Shown here: positions 35,901 through 44,573 of the stretch, piece after piece | How the letters are laid out: the number at the start of each line of letters is the position of its first letter | How positions within the stretch are numbered: position 1 is the first letter of the stretch | From: Algoriphagus marinus | GTDB taxonomy: Bacteria > Bacteroidota > Bacteroidia > Cytophagales > Cyclobacteriaceae | DNA: 64,000 bases | Assembly: GCF_001936475.1 (NCBI RefSeq) | Contig: NZ_MSPQ01000006.1 | Location: 310,001 to 374,000, forward strand | Reading direction: 5' to 3' | Program-made: the position numbers and the translations under genes | Notes under the pieces: model-generated | Told to the model about the DNA's origin: nothing | Seen by the model: only the letters and a program-made list of their open reading frames with translations | Database searches by the model: none

Positions 35901-37910
35901 GTGAGCAAAAAACACATTCCCACTTTAGTCCAAGATGAACCTTGGTTGGCAGATTATGAAACACAGATCAAAGCACGATCTGATAGATTCAGTAAAGCGC
36001 TACATGAAATCAAAAACTACAGCGGAAGCATAACTGAATTTGCCGGCATGCATCATTACTACGGAATTCATTTCGAAGCCTGGCGTAATGGCTGGGTCTA
36101 TCGGGAATGGGCTCCCGCTGCCAATCAACTCTATTTTATCGGTGACTTCAATGGCTGGAATCTTTCCTCCCATCCAATGCGAAGAAATCCGCGTGGCGAT
36201 TGGGAAATATTCTTGCCTTACGAGGAATACAAAACTCGCTTTGTTCACAAAGGAAAAGTAAAAGTACGAGTGGAATCTGCCAAATTCACCTTGGATCGGA
36301 TTCCTGCATACATCACACGGGTAGTCCAAGATCCTGAAAATCATGATTTCGCAGGGCAACTTTGGTTTCCTGAGAAATTCCAATGGAATGATTCTAAGTT
36401 TTCTCCCAAATCGAATTTCAAGCAACCGCTAATCTATGAGTGTCATATTGGTATGGCTCAGGAGAAGTTGGGAGTGGGGACCTATTCGGAATTCGAAGAA
36501 CTCACTTTACCCCGCATTAAAGCAGCAGGATACAATACCATTCAGATGATGGCCATCATGGAGCATCCATATTATGGTTCCTTTGGCTATCATGTATCTA
36601 ATTTCTTTGCTCCTACTTCTCGATTTGGCACGCCTGAAGAACTTAAATCCTTAATCAATACTGCGCACAAAATGGGAATTGCAGTGGAGATGGACATTGT
36701 ACATTCGCATGCTGTAAAAAATGTAAATGAAGGGCTCAACGAGTTTGACGGAAGCGAAAATCAATATTTTCATCCCGGCGAAAAAGGCTATCATGAAGGC
36801 TGGGATTCCAAACTTTTTGACTACGGTAAATTTCAAGTTCAACAGTTTCTACTTTCCAATATCCGCTATTGGCTGGAAGAATTCCATTTTGATGGATTCC
36901 GTTTTGATGGCGTGACCTCAATGATTTACAATCATCATGGACATATCTCCTTTGGAGACGCTGCTGCATATTTCGATGAGGGGGTGGATGAAGATGCCCT
37001 TCTTTATTTGCAATTAGCTAATACACTTATTCATGCGGTGAATCCAAATGCAATTTCTATCGCTGAAGAAGTAAGTGGAATGCCAGGGCTTTGCAGAAAA
37101 GTCGAAGATGGCGGAATCGGTTTTGATTTTCGATTAGCAATGGGAATTCCAGACTTTTGGATCAAGACACTCAAGCACAAGCTCGATGAGCAATGGGACC
37201 TCTTTGAGCTTTGGCATGAACTCACCAACCGGCCGAAAAAAGAAAAATCCATCGCTTACGCAGAAAGTCACGATCAGGCTTTAGTGGGTGATAAGTCCAT
37301 AGCCTTTTGGTTGATGGATAAGGATATGTATTTCAATATGTCTATCCTTCAACCCAGCTTGGTCGTGGATCGAGGAGTAGCGCTTCATAAAATGATTCGG
37401 ATGATCACCCTGACATTGGGAGGTGAAGGTTATTTGAATTTTATAGGAAATGAATTTGGCCATCCAGAGTGGGTAGATTTCCCAAGAGAAGGTAATGAAT
37501 GGAGCTATCAATACGCTCGAAGACAGTGGTCACTCGTAGATGACCCTCTATTACGCTATCAGCAGCTGGATGCTTGGGATAAGGTGATGATCAAGCTAGC
37601 CACTGATTATCAGATCCTTGCTTCCCCACCTGCGGTACAACTTCATTTGGATCCTGATAAGAAAATTCTGGCCTACGAACGCGGAGGACTCATTTTTATC
37701 TATTCTTTTAATCCAACTGAGTCATTTTTTGGCTTTTCAATTTATGTGCCTAAACCCGGAAGCTACCAAATCATACTAGACTCTGATGAAAAGAAGTTTG
37801 GAGGGTTTAAGCGATTAGATCCATCAATCAGCTATGCTACCGATGATTCCCAACACCTCCAACTTTATATTCCTAACCGGGTGGTCATCGTACTCGAGCG
37901 AAAAAAATAA
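35901..37910 (+). CDS. 1,4-alpha-glucan branching enzyme of the eukaryote-like GH13_8 type
   Basis: 669 residues from a GTG at 35901 (MSKKHIPTLVQDEPWL). An in-frame ATG at 35799 lies inside the mtaB terminator and would add residues with no homology. A CBM48 domain (about 45-140, VYREWAPAANQLYFIGDFNGWN) precedes the GH13 barrel: nucleophile Asp336 in DGFRFDGVTSM, acid/base Glu389 in IAEEVSGMP, and Asp458 in YAESHDQALVGDK. The AEEVSGMPGLCRKVEDGG and IAYAESHDQALVGDKSIAFW stretches match animal and plant branching enzymes rather than bacterial GlgB (GH13_9). It forms alpha-1,6 branches in glycogen. No glycogen synthase gene is adjacent. Confidence 0.92.
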   Translation: MSKKHIPTLVQDEPWLADYETQIKARSDRFSKALHEIKNYSGSITEFAGMHHYYGIHFEAWRNGWVYREWAPAANQLYFIGDFNGWNLSSHPMRRNPRGDWEIFLPYEEYKTRFVHKGKVKVRVESAKFTLDRIPAYITRVVQDPENHDFAGQLWFPEKFQWNDSKFSPKSNFKQPLIYECHIGMAQEKLGVGTYSEFEELTLPRIKAAGYNTIQMMAIMEHPYYGSFGYHVSNFFAPTSRFGTPEELKSLINTAHKMGIAVEMDIVHSHAVKNVNEGLNEFDGSENQYFHPGEKGYHEGWDSKLFDYGKFQVQQFLLSNIRYWLEEFHFDGFRFDGVTSMIYNHHGHISFGDAAAYFDEGVDEDALLYLQLANTLIHAVNPNAISIAEEVSGMPGLCRKVEDGGIGFDFRLAMGIPDFWIKTLKHKLDEQWDLFELWHELTNRPKKEKSIAYAESHDQALVGDKSIAFWLMDKDMYFNMSILQPSLVVDRGVALHKMIRMITLTLGGEGYLNFIGNEFGHPEWVDFPREGNEWSYQYARRQWSLVDDPLLRYQQLDAWDKVMIKLATDYQILASPPAVQLHLDPDKKILAYERGGLIFIYSFNPTESFFGFSIYVPKPGSYQIILDSDEKKFGGFKRLDPSISYATDDSQHLQLYIPNRVVIVLERKK

Positions 37911-37992
37911 ATTGGGTAAAACCGTGTCTATTGGTCCGATAAAGGAAAGTATATAAGGAAAAACCATAACAATAAAGAAGTTATGCACAATT

Positions 37993-38805
37993 ATGAAAAT
38001 GAGAATGTATAAATTATTGATTATCGCCATTTTATTTTTAGTCTCTTGTAAATCACAAGAAGAAAGTAAAAATGATTTCATCTCATTTGACGGAACAAAA
38101 ATTGCGTATTCTGATAATGGCAATGGCGAAGTTGTTTTACTAATTCATGGTTTCATAGTTGATGGAAATTGGAATTGGGGAAAATCGGAATTAAAAAAAC
38201 AACTGATTAAACAAGGCTACAGAGTTATTATACCAGATTTAAGAGGAAATGGAGATTCTGATAAACCACAAAATGAAGATGCATATAAAAATAATGCGGA
38301 AGTGAAGGATTTAATAGCTCTAATTGACCATTTAGAAGCTGACAACTATATGGCCGTTGGATACTCAAGAGGTGCAATTTTACTTGCAAACTTAGTTACT
38401 AAAGATAAGCGAATCACCAAAGCTGTATTCGGAGGAATGGGAATTGGATTTACGAATCCAAATTGGCACAGACGAATTGAATTTGGAAATGTCTTTTCTG
38501 GACGGACTGAACCTAATCAAATGACGAGAGGAGCTGTAGAATTTGCAGAAGATCTCGATGTGAACTTTAAAATAATGGGTTATTTACAGGACTATCAACC
38601 TGAAACGACGGTTACTGAACTTAATAATATTGAGATGGAGGCTTTGGTAATTTGTGGAGATGAGGATATAGATAATGGAAATCCGAAAGAATTACAAGAA
38701 CAATTACCGAATAGTAAATTAAGTCTCGTTAGTGGAGACCATATGAGTACACCTTTTTCAATGGACTTCGCCGAATCGATTATTGAATTTCTTAATGAAA
38801 AATAA
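37993..38805 (+). CDS. Alpha/beta hydrolase lipoprotein
   Basis: 270 residues with a lipoprotein signal (LLIIAILFLVSC, lipid Cys about residue 19). The fold is classical: LLIHGFIVDGNWNWG (oxyanion His-Gly), DLRGNGDSDKP, nucleophile elbow VGYSRGAIL, acid region VICGDEDIDNG and catalytic His in SGDHMSTP. It is similar to small epoxide hydrolase or lactonase-like esterases, with no substrate evident. The gene is more AT-rich, with longer A/T runs than mtaB or the branching enzyme upstream, and is bordered by non-coding segments with odd inverted repeats. It may be a recent acquisition. Confidence 0.82.
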   Translation: MKMRMYKLLIIAILFLVSCKSQEESKNDFISFDGTKIAYSDNGNGEVVLLIHGFIVDGNWNWGKSELKKQLIKQGYRVIIPDLRGNGDSDKPQNEDAYKNNAEVKDLIALIDHLEADNYMAVGYSRGAILLANLVTKDKRITKAVFGGMGIGFTNPNWHRRIEFGNVFSGRTEPNQMTRGAVEFAEDLDVNFKIMGYLQDYQPETTVTELNNIEMEALVICGDEDIDNGNPKELQEQLPNSKLSLVSGDHMSTPFSMDFAESIIEFLNEK

Positions 38806-38952
38806 CTGTGGCCAGAATCGACTATAGCAAATGCGGACTGACTGCTGAAAATGAAGATATTACAACTAAATAACATTCGGTATGGCGGGCAAAGAATCGG
38901 TTTCAAAATCCCGAATTTGCCATGGCCAGGACCGTTTTTAAAATTAAGATTT

Positions 38953-39462
38953 ATGAAAAGGTCCATACTTTTTACTCTCACATTTTTAGCTTGTTCTTCA
39001 ATTTTTGGACAAAGCCTTGATGAAAAATATGGGAAAGATGTCAAATCACTGGATGCAATAATCGCTGCCTATTATGATGTGATTTCAGGGTCTAGCAATG
39101 ACCCATGGCAGTTTGAAAGAGACAAGTATATTCATGCTGAAAATGCAGTGATAACCAGATTAGACGAAAATGGAAAGGCTGAATCGCATTCTCTGGAAGC
39201 AGAATACGTCCCATTGGCCTTATCACCAAAATCGGATTTTTACGAGATAGAGTTAAAAAGAAAAGTAAATCAGTTTGGGAACTTGGCTCAAGTATGGAGT
39301 GCTTTTGAAATCAGAACTGATCCAAATATTGTTTCAGATATCAGAGGCCTGAATAGCATCCAACTTCATTTTGAAAATGGGAGATGGTGGATTGATAGTT
39401 GGACATGCGAAATGGAGTCTGATAAGAGCGCTGTAGTTGCGGATTTTTTGAAGAAAGAATAA
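38953..39462 (+). CDS. Secreted NTF2-like (SnoaL-type) protein
   Basis: 169 residues from the ATG at 38953, which begins a signal peptide (KRSILFTLTFLACSSIFGQ). An upstream in-frame ATG at 38851 would place 34 residues before the signal and is unlikely. The mature part has the NTF2-like pattern: an N-terminal helix (SLDAIIAAYYDVISG), a DPWQFERDKYIHAENAVI segment, and C-terminal strands RGLNSIQLHFENGRWWIDSWTCE. NTF2-like proteins are cone-shaped small-ligand binders or enzymes. No catalytic residues can be assigned and no partner gene is clear. Confidence 0.75.
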   Translation: MKRSILFTLTFLACSSIFGQSLDEKYGKDVKSLDAIIAAYYDVISGSSNDPWQFERDKYIHAENAVITRLDENGKAESHSLEAEYVPLALSPKSDFYEIELKRKVNQFGNLAQVWSAFEIRTDPNIVSDIRGLNSIQLHFENGRWWIDSWTCEMESDKSAVVADFLKKE

Positions 39463-39730
39463 AACTTTTGCTTGAAAGTAAATTCATATTTTCTGCTTTG
39501 ACGGCCAACAATTTAGGTGTTCAAAAAATATTGGTAAAATCTTAACCAAAACTTTTTCGCTCCCGGTCAACATCCACTCACGCAAAGGAGAAATGGCAAC
39601 TAGGATAATCGTGTCAAACCAAATTAAAATTACCAAGGCATATTTACAGAAAAAAAGCCCAATAGAATTACCCCTCCAAAAACCTATATTAAATATTTCA
39701 TCTTATCAGATTTTATCAATTTTTCAACTC

Positions 39731-40192
39731 CTAATAAATAGGTAGGATAGTTGAATTTTTGATTTCATGGAGTACGAAGGAACTCTGGATTTTTGAAATA
39801 TTACTCAAAGCCGCCAGCTTTCCTGATGAGAATAAATGGTAATCATTCAAATCCTTTACAATAAGCTTTAACAGAAAATCATTGGCCCCACCCATAAGGT
39901 AGCATTCTAACACTTCGGGGAATTTCAACACTGCATCCCTGAAGGACTCTATGGATTCTAATTTCTGACTTTCCAAAGAGACCGAACAAAATATAACCAT
40001 GTAGGAAGGAAGCATGGATTGCTCAAGAACCGCAACATACTTTTTAATCATACCACTTTCCTCCAGCCTTCTCACCCGGTCATAAACAGGAGTCTTGGTC
40101 AATCCAAGTTTAGAGGCTAGATCCTTTACACTTACTTTCGAATCTTCCTGCAGTAGCTGGAGAAGATTTCTATCGATGTCATCTAATTTCAC
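39731..40192 (-). CDS. Lrp/AsnC-family transcriptional regulator
   Basis: 153 residues from a GTG at 40192, giving the usual MKLDDIDRNLLQLLQ start. An earlier in-frame GTG at 40219 adds a basic lead (TSKKKYKHV) and falls inside the upstream repeat. The HTH is SVKDLASKLGLTKTPVYDRVRRLEESGMI, followed by the RAM effector domain (VECYLMGGANDFLLKLIVKDL). It is an octameric, amino-acid-responsive regulator in this family. It is divergent from a PLP enzyme of Cys/Met metabolism at 40569, its probable target, with the palindrome at 40484-40498 between them. Confidence 0.88.
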   Translation of the reverse strand: MKLDDIDRNLLQLLQEDSKVSVKDLASKLGLTKTPVYDRVRRLEESGMIKKYVAVLEQSMLPSYMVIFCSVSLESQKLESIESFRDAVLKFPEVLECYLMGGANDFLLKLIVKDLNDYHLFSSGKLAALSNISKIQSSFVLHEIKNSTILPIY

Positions 40193-40221
40193 GTGTTTAT
40201 ATTTTTTTTTAGAGGTCACGT

Positions 40222-40364
40222 GGAATCTCGCAGAATATAATCATCTCAGTGTGTGACTTTTTAGTCATACTCGATTTCATGTGTTTGTAATTTGATTTTT
40301 AATGGCCACATAGCCTGTCCCGTCCCGATACATATCGGGATTGCTTCGGGAAAATCTCGCATGG
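40222..40364. repeat. Short interspersed intergenic repeat, copy B (two partial units)
   Basis: 40222-40280 matches the right half of copy A at 24594-24654 (GGAATCTCGCA near its start, CTCGATTTCAT at its end). 40296-40364 matches the left half (TTTTTAATGGCCA to AATCTCGCATGG) and carries an extra perfect inverted repeat, TCCCGATA-CA-TATCGGGA (40323-40340). The units are joined head to tail just upstream of the Lrp gene. Similarity was judged by eye. Confidence 0.55.
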
Positions 40365-40483
40365 GTACTTATCACCCAAGGGAATGAACCTTCATCCATG
40401 CGGAATTTTATAACGTAATTCTTCCTGATTAAATAAAAAAGGAGAATCAATAAAGTGACTCAACCCTTAATAGCTTAAATATA

Positions 40484-40544
40484 CAGGAAAATTTCCTGAA
40501 ATATTAATCTAATCAGTTTCTGAATCTAGGACTATGTATTTTTG
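40484..40544 (+). promoter_or_regulatory. Candidate operator and promoter of the PLP enzyme gene
   Basis: A 15-bp palindrome CAGGAAA-A-TTTCCTG (40484-40498) lies upstream of a TATTTTTG -7 box (40537-40544), which has no TTG at the normal -33 spacing. A weak -33 with a nearby symmetric site fits an activator-dependent promoter, plausibly under the divergent Lrp-type regulator. Confidence 0.45.
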
Positions 40545-40568
40545 TCAGGACAATAATACCCTACTATT

Positions 40569-41831
40569 ATGAAAAACAGCCTGCAACCAGAAAGCCAAAT
40601 GATGTCTTTTGGCTATAAACCAGAACTCTCAGAAGGAGCGATTAAACCACCGATGTTTTTGACCTCAACATTTGTGTTTAAGACCGCTCAGGAGGGAAAA
40701 TCATTTTTCGAAGTCGCGTACGGACTCCGGGAGAAAAAAGACCAAGAAGATCTAGGTTTGATTTACAGTCGAATCAACAATCCTAATCTTCAAATATTGG
40801 AAGAGCGGCTTTGCCTCTGGAACAGGGAAGACGATTGTGCCATGTTCGAAAGTGGAATGGCGGCAATCAGTACTGTATTTTTAGAATTTCTTAAGCCAGG
40901 TGATTTGCTTGTCTACAGTATGCCTACCTATGGTGGCACAAGTCATTTCATTGAAGATTATCTCACTCGTCAAGGCGTACAAAGCATCGCCGTAAGGGCA
41001 ACTGACTCTTTTGAAGAAGTGGTCGCCAAGGTGGAATCGAGTGGCCGGAAGGCGCAGTTAAAACTTATTTATCTGGAAACTCCAGCCAACCCAACCAATG
41101 ACCTCTTTGATATCAGGCTTTACAAAAAGATTGCGGATCATTTCAGCACGAAAGAAGCCACTGTCTCACTGGCAGTTGACAATACCTATATGGGTCCACT
41201 TTGGTCAAACCCAATAGAACATGGAGCAGACCTTGTGATTTATTCCGCTACAAAATTCATTGGTGGACATAGCGATGTGATCGCTGGTGCGGTACTTGGA
41301 AAAGCAGAATTGCTTCATCGCTTAAAAGTTATGCGCACGTTTTTGGGAAATATGGCCAGTCCTCATACCTGTTGGTTGCTGATCAGGAGTCTTGAGACCT
41401 TGAAAGTAAGACTGGAGCAACAAGCTAGAAATGCCCAGAAGATTGCAGATGCCTTGAAGGATGACCCTCGAGTTGAAAAGGTAAGCTTCCTTGGACATCT
41501 AGAACCTGGAAGTAAATCTCATACTATTTATTCTCAACAATACTCCTCAGCGGGTACAATGATCTCTTTTGAATTGAAAGGTGGAGAGGAAGAAGCATTT
41601 CGATTCTTGAACAGTCTCAAGTTGATCAAGTTGGCCGTAAGTCTGGGTAGTACTGAAAGTTTGGTACAACTTCCAGCTGCAATGACGCATATAGGAATGA
41701 GTAAAGAAGCAAGGGCTCAAATGGGAATCTCGGACAAGCTTATACGACTCTCAGTAGGAATAGAGCATGCTGATGACCTGCTTTTGGATATACTCAATGG
41801 GATCAGTCAAAGCTTTACAGAGGTCAAATAA
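40569..41831 (+). CDS. Cys/Met-metabolism PLP-dependent enzyme (methionine gamma-lyase / cystathionine gamma-synthase family)
   Basis: 420 residues. The internal aldimine Lys is Lys229 in YSATKFIGGHSDV. Other family parts are the YSRINNPNLQILEERL segment, the FESGMAAIS phosphate-binding region, PTYGGTSHFIEDYL, LIYLETPANPTNDLFD, AVDNTYMGPLWSNP and SLGSTESLVQLPAAMTH near the C-terminus. It is slightly longer than typical (about 390-400) because of an extra segment after the first strand (YGLREKKDQEDLG). A catabolic gamma-lyase role is suggested by the divergent Lrp-type regulator. The precise substrate needs comparison with characterised relatives. Confidence 0.88.
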   Translation: MKNSLQPESQMMSFGYKPELSEGAIKPPMFLTSTFVFKTAQEGKSFFEVAYGLREKKDQEDLGLIYSRINNPNLQILEERLCLWNREDDCAMFESGMAAISTVFLEFLKPGDLLVYSMPTYGGTSHFIEDYLTRQGVQSIAVRATDSFEEVVAKVESSGRKAQLKLIYLETPANPTNDLFDIRLYKKIADHFSTKEATVSLAVDNTYMGPLWSNPIEHGADLVIYSATKFIGGHSDVIAGAVLGKAELLHRLKVMRTFLGNMASPHTCWLLIRSLETLKVRLEQQARNAQKIADALKDDPRVEKVSFLGHLEPGSKSHTIYSQQYSSAGTMISFELKGGEEEAFRFLNSLKLIKLAVSLGSTESLVQLPAAMTHIGMSKEARAQMGISDKLIRLSVGIEHADDLLLDILNGISQSFTEVK

Positions 41832-41871
41832 AACCAGGTCTTTAAAAAGATAGAAAAGTTTATTTGACCAC

Positions 41872-41925
41872 GAGCGGAGTCTAGCAAAGCAATCAAGAGA
41901 TTGGCAGTTTTGTAAGGCTCCGCTC
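41872..41925. repeat. 8-bp inverted repeat between convergent genes
   Basis: GAGCGGAG (41872-41879) and CTCCGCTC (41918-41925) are separated by 38 nt. It could form a long-loop hairpin between the PLP enzyme and the acyl-CoA dehydrogenase-like gene. There is no T-tract, so it is not a normal terminator. Confidence 0.45.
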
Positions 41926-41948
41926 TTATGCTAAAACAAAGGCCCAGC

Positions 41949-43022
41949 CTAAAATGGAAAAGTCAAGAGCGCATGCTGGCTTACGGTATTAAAGTCCCGC
42001 CAGACCCGATTCAGTTCAGTATGAGTTCTTGCAGCTTCTAAACCAGCAAATGGGAAAAGTTTAGCATTCGACAGTCGGCAAGCCTGAGTGAGTTTTCTGC
42101 TTATTTTACTGACTTTTTTCAAACCTGATGCAGAGGTCTCTCCTTCTTCAATCAGTTCAGCCCAAGAGCTTTCGATAGCTTGGTAAAAGTCACTTCTCAA
42201 CGACTGAATCCCTTTCGATTCTTTGACAAAGACCTTTTGAAAATAGTCCAGCTGCTTTTTATCATAGGATCGGATTTCATTCCGCTTCCAAAAACTTTTC
42301 TCAATCAATTCCTGAAAATGAATGCTGATTCCTAAGATATTCACTGCTAGCGTTGCCTCGGCAAACTGCAAAAATGGATAGCGAAAGATCGGGTCTGGCA
42401 GTTTAGTTTTGTCCGGAAGTATCTCAAAGTATCGGTTAGACGGAACCACCAAATCTTCACATCGAAACGCATGACTACCTGTTGCAATCATCCCCATGTA
42501 ATTCCAGCTATCCAGAATTTCCACTTCAGATTTTCGAAGTATAAAAGCTTTGATTAGGGGTTTTCCATTTGAATCTAAGATAGGTTTCCCATTTTCAACC
42601 AGCTCACAATTAGCCGTGAAATGACTGGCATGCAAAGCTCCAGAGGCATAAGTCCAATTTCCACTAATCCGGAATGAGTCACCTATTTTTTCTGCTTTCC
42701 CACCTACGAAGCCACTTCCTGCGAGACAAAGCTTGGGTTCTTTTGCTAGTTCTTCTCGCATTTCATTTTCCATAAAACCAACAAACCATCCTGCTCCAGC
42801 ACAGAGCGTCACTGTCCAGCCTAGACTTGCGTCATGAGAAGCCAGTTTTTCCTCTTGTAAAAGCCCTTTCGTCAATTCTAAACCTAACCCTCCCATTTTT
42901 TTTGGGATAAAAAGCTTAAACCAATTTTGATTGTTGATCTCCTCTAACCACTCATCTGGAAGTCTGCCAATTTGCGCAGCTTTTTTTGCAAATTCTTCAC
43001 TAAAAATTTCGAGATTTTCCAT
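41949..43022 (-). CDS. Acyl-CoA dehydrogenase-like flavoprotein
   Basis: 357 residues from the ATG at 43022. N-terminal helices with FIPKKMGGLGLELTKGLLQEEKLASHDASLGWTV are typical of acyl-CoA dehydrogenase-fold proteins, the middle beta domain has ISGNWTYASGALHASHFTAN (flavin-contacting strands), and the C-terminal helical domain includes EAARTHTELNRVWRDFNTVSQHALL. The C-terminal half is closer to flavin-dependent monooxygenase/hydroxylase members than to beta-oxidation enzymes, and the usual catalytic Glu region is not obvious. It may desaturate or hydroxylate a small molecule. It is monocistronic on the minus strand. Confidence 0.78.
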   Translation of the reverse strand: MENLEIFSEEFAKKAAQIGRLPDEWLEEINNQNWFKLFIPKKMGGLGLELTKGLLQEEKLASHDASLGWTVTLCAGAGWFVGFMENEMREELAKEPKLCLAGSGFVGGKAEKIGDSFRISGNWTYASGALHASHFTANCELVENGKPILDSNGKPLIKAFILRKSEVEILDSWNYMGMIATGSHAFRCEDLVVPSNRYFEILPDKTKLPDPIFRYPFLQFAEATLAVNILGISIHFQELIEKSFWKRNEIRSYDKKQLDYFQKVFVKESKGIQSLRSDFYQAIESSWAELIEEGETSASGLKKVSKISRKLTQACRLSNAKLFPFAGLEAARTHTELNRVWRDFNTVSQHALLTFPF

Positions 43023-43070
43023 CAAACAAGTTTACGAAGAGATCAAGAAAAAATGCCCAATACTAAAATG

Positions 43071-43095
43071 AAAAAAGCCGGGATTTCCGGCTTTT
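43071..43095 (-). terminator. Rho-independent terminator after the esterase gene
   Basis: A perfect 9-bp stem (AAAAGCCGG 43073-43081 with CCGGCTTTT 43087-43095) with a GATTT loop is followed by T residues on the minus strand. It lies 3 bp past the esterase stop. Confidence 0.87.
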
Positions 43096-43098
43096 AAA

Positions 43099-44388
43099 TT
43101 ATTTCTTTTTTCGCTGAGCGGCCATCCACTCCATAATCGTCACCGGCCGACCGTCAAGAAGAACAGGGCTTCCGTCCAACTCTGTTCGAGCCATATTGGA
43201 ATGCGAATAGATCCAAGACCAGTGACCGCTGTAGTAATAGTCATCTCCTCCATAAAAACCCGTAATATCCGTCACGTGATCGTAAAATGAGAAGTGCACA
43301 TTCTTGGCACCAGCTTTCTTCAAGCGATCGAAAAGAGGCACAACAGTATCTGCGGGCTTCGTCGTTTGATCATCCTTGGAATGAATAAACCACATTGGTA
43401 CATTCTTAATTTTTTGGAGCTGTGAATCTGAAATAAATTCATTTCCATAAGCAAGCGCGCTAATAAAGCCTGCTGCGAAATAGTCTGGGTGCTCAAGGAT
43501 TAATTTAAGAGACATATAACCTCCATTAGAACAGCCACCTACATAGATTCGAGTTGGATCGATTTTAGGGTTTTTAGCCACATAATCTTGAATTAAACCA
43601 AAAAGAGCCTCGTTATAAATATCATTAGTTTGCCCACGAGTCATCCCTTCGGCTGCTTGCATCCAGAAAGTTGGGGCCTGAGGAACCAGTACATAGGCTC
43701 CTCCGAATAACATCTGGATTTCAGGAGAAGCATAGTTAAATGCCTTATTCCCCATAAGTGCGATGGTAGGATCTGATCCTCCTTCTCCTCCTCCATGTAG
43801 CCAGATAATAAGTGGTGCTTTTTCGGGACTTGATTTAGGTGTAAAAGCAGCAAAAGTCAATGTGGTATTGTCCTTTGTGAATTTTCCCTCCAAAGCAAAA
43901 TCATCTACAATCGGGCGAGACCTCCCTGATTCTTCATTCCAAATATTACCAGTTTTGGTATCCAAAATTGTCATCTGATAGTCAATCCAGAAATTACCGC
44001 CTCGACTTCCAGTTCGCATGTATTGAATCGGAGAGCCCAAAGGCATTACAGGGCTCACAGCGAGAACTAATGTCGCATAGCTCCCTTCTGTTACTCTATT
44101 ACCAAACTCATCCGAAGGATAGCCTAAAATGACAGATCTTTTACCTGCCTTATGACCGGCCGGAATCTCTCCGATATCTGAAGACCGATTAACATAGATC
44201 TCAAAATCAGATGCATTCACTTCTTTTATAGACTGATTCATTTTTATCACCACTTTATTGGCAGCTGGCCCCCAATCAAAGCCTTCAATGATTAGATGAT
44301 AAGTTTGTGGAGCTTGAAACTCAATTGAATTAGCCTGAGCAAATGATAAAAATGGAAGGTAAAGTAGAAGAAATAAATACTTTTTCAT
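43099..44388 (-). CDS. Secreted esterase/prolyl-oligopeptidase-like hydrolase with N-terminal Ig-like domain
   Basis: 429 residues from the ATG at 44388, which starts a signal peptide (KKYLFLLLYLPFLSFAQA). A longer frame starting at 44496 places 36 residues before it and is rejected. Residues 25-150 look like an EstA-type Ig-like domain (YHLIIEGFDWGPAANKVVI). The catalytic part has IIWLHGGGEGGSDP, the nucleophile in YVGGCSNGGYMS, and Asp and His regions at FIHSKDDQTTKP and YDHVTDITGFYGGDDYYYSGHWSW. It resembles PHB-depolymerase/feruloyl-esterase-like enzymes. It is probably periplasmic. The substrate is unknown. Confidence 0.82.
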   Translation of the reverse strand: MKKYLFLLLYLPFLSFAQANSIEFQAPQTYHLIIEGFDWGPAANKVVIKMNQSIKEVNASDFEIYVNRSSDIGEIPAGHKAGKRSVILGYPSDEFGNRVTEGSYATLVLAVSPVMPLGSPIQYMRTGSRGGNFWIDYQMTILDTKTGNIWNEESGRSRPIVDDFALEGKFTKDNTTLTFAAFTPKSSPEKAPLIIWLHGGGEGGSDPTIALMGNKAFNYASPEIQMLFGGAYVLVPQAPTFWMQAAEGMTRGQTNDIYNEALFGLIQDYVAKNPKIDPTRIYVGGCSNGGYMSLKLILEHPDYFAAGFISALAYGNEFISDSQLQKIKNVPMWFIHSKDDQTTKPADTVVPLFDRLKKAGAKNVHFSFYDHVTDITGFYGGDDYYYSGHWSWIYSHSNMARTELDGSPVLLDGRPVTIMEWMAAQRKKK

Positions 44389-44573
44389 GAGGAGAGTTAG
44401 GTTTGATAAGATTGATAAGCGTGATAATAATGATCTTAAAAATACAAATCCACTAGAATTATGTAGGAGGTGAAATCCAAAACTTTTTATAGTCAAAATC
44501 TAACTTAGAAAATCAAAAAAGAATTAAATCAAGCAAATTTTAAACATTATCGCATTTAACTTGTTAGATAGTT

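Noticed and set aside
36000..36425. 141-codon open frame antisense to the branching enzyme gene
   Set aside because: Shadow of the CBM48 region; no recognisable domain.
41872..41925. Inverted repeat as terminator of the PLP enzyme gene
   Set aside because: The loop is 38 nt and no T-tract follows; kept only as an inverted repeat.
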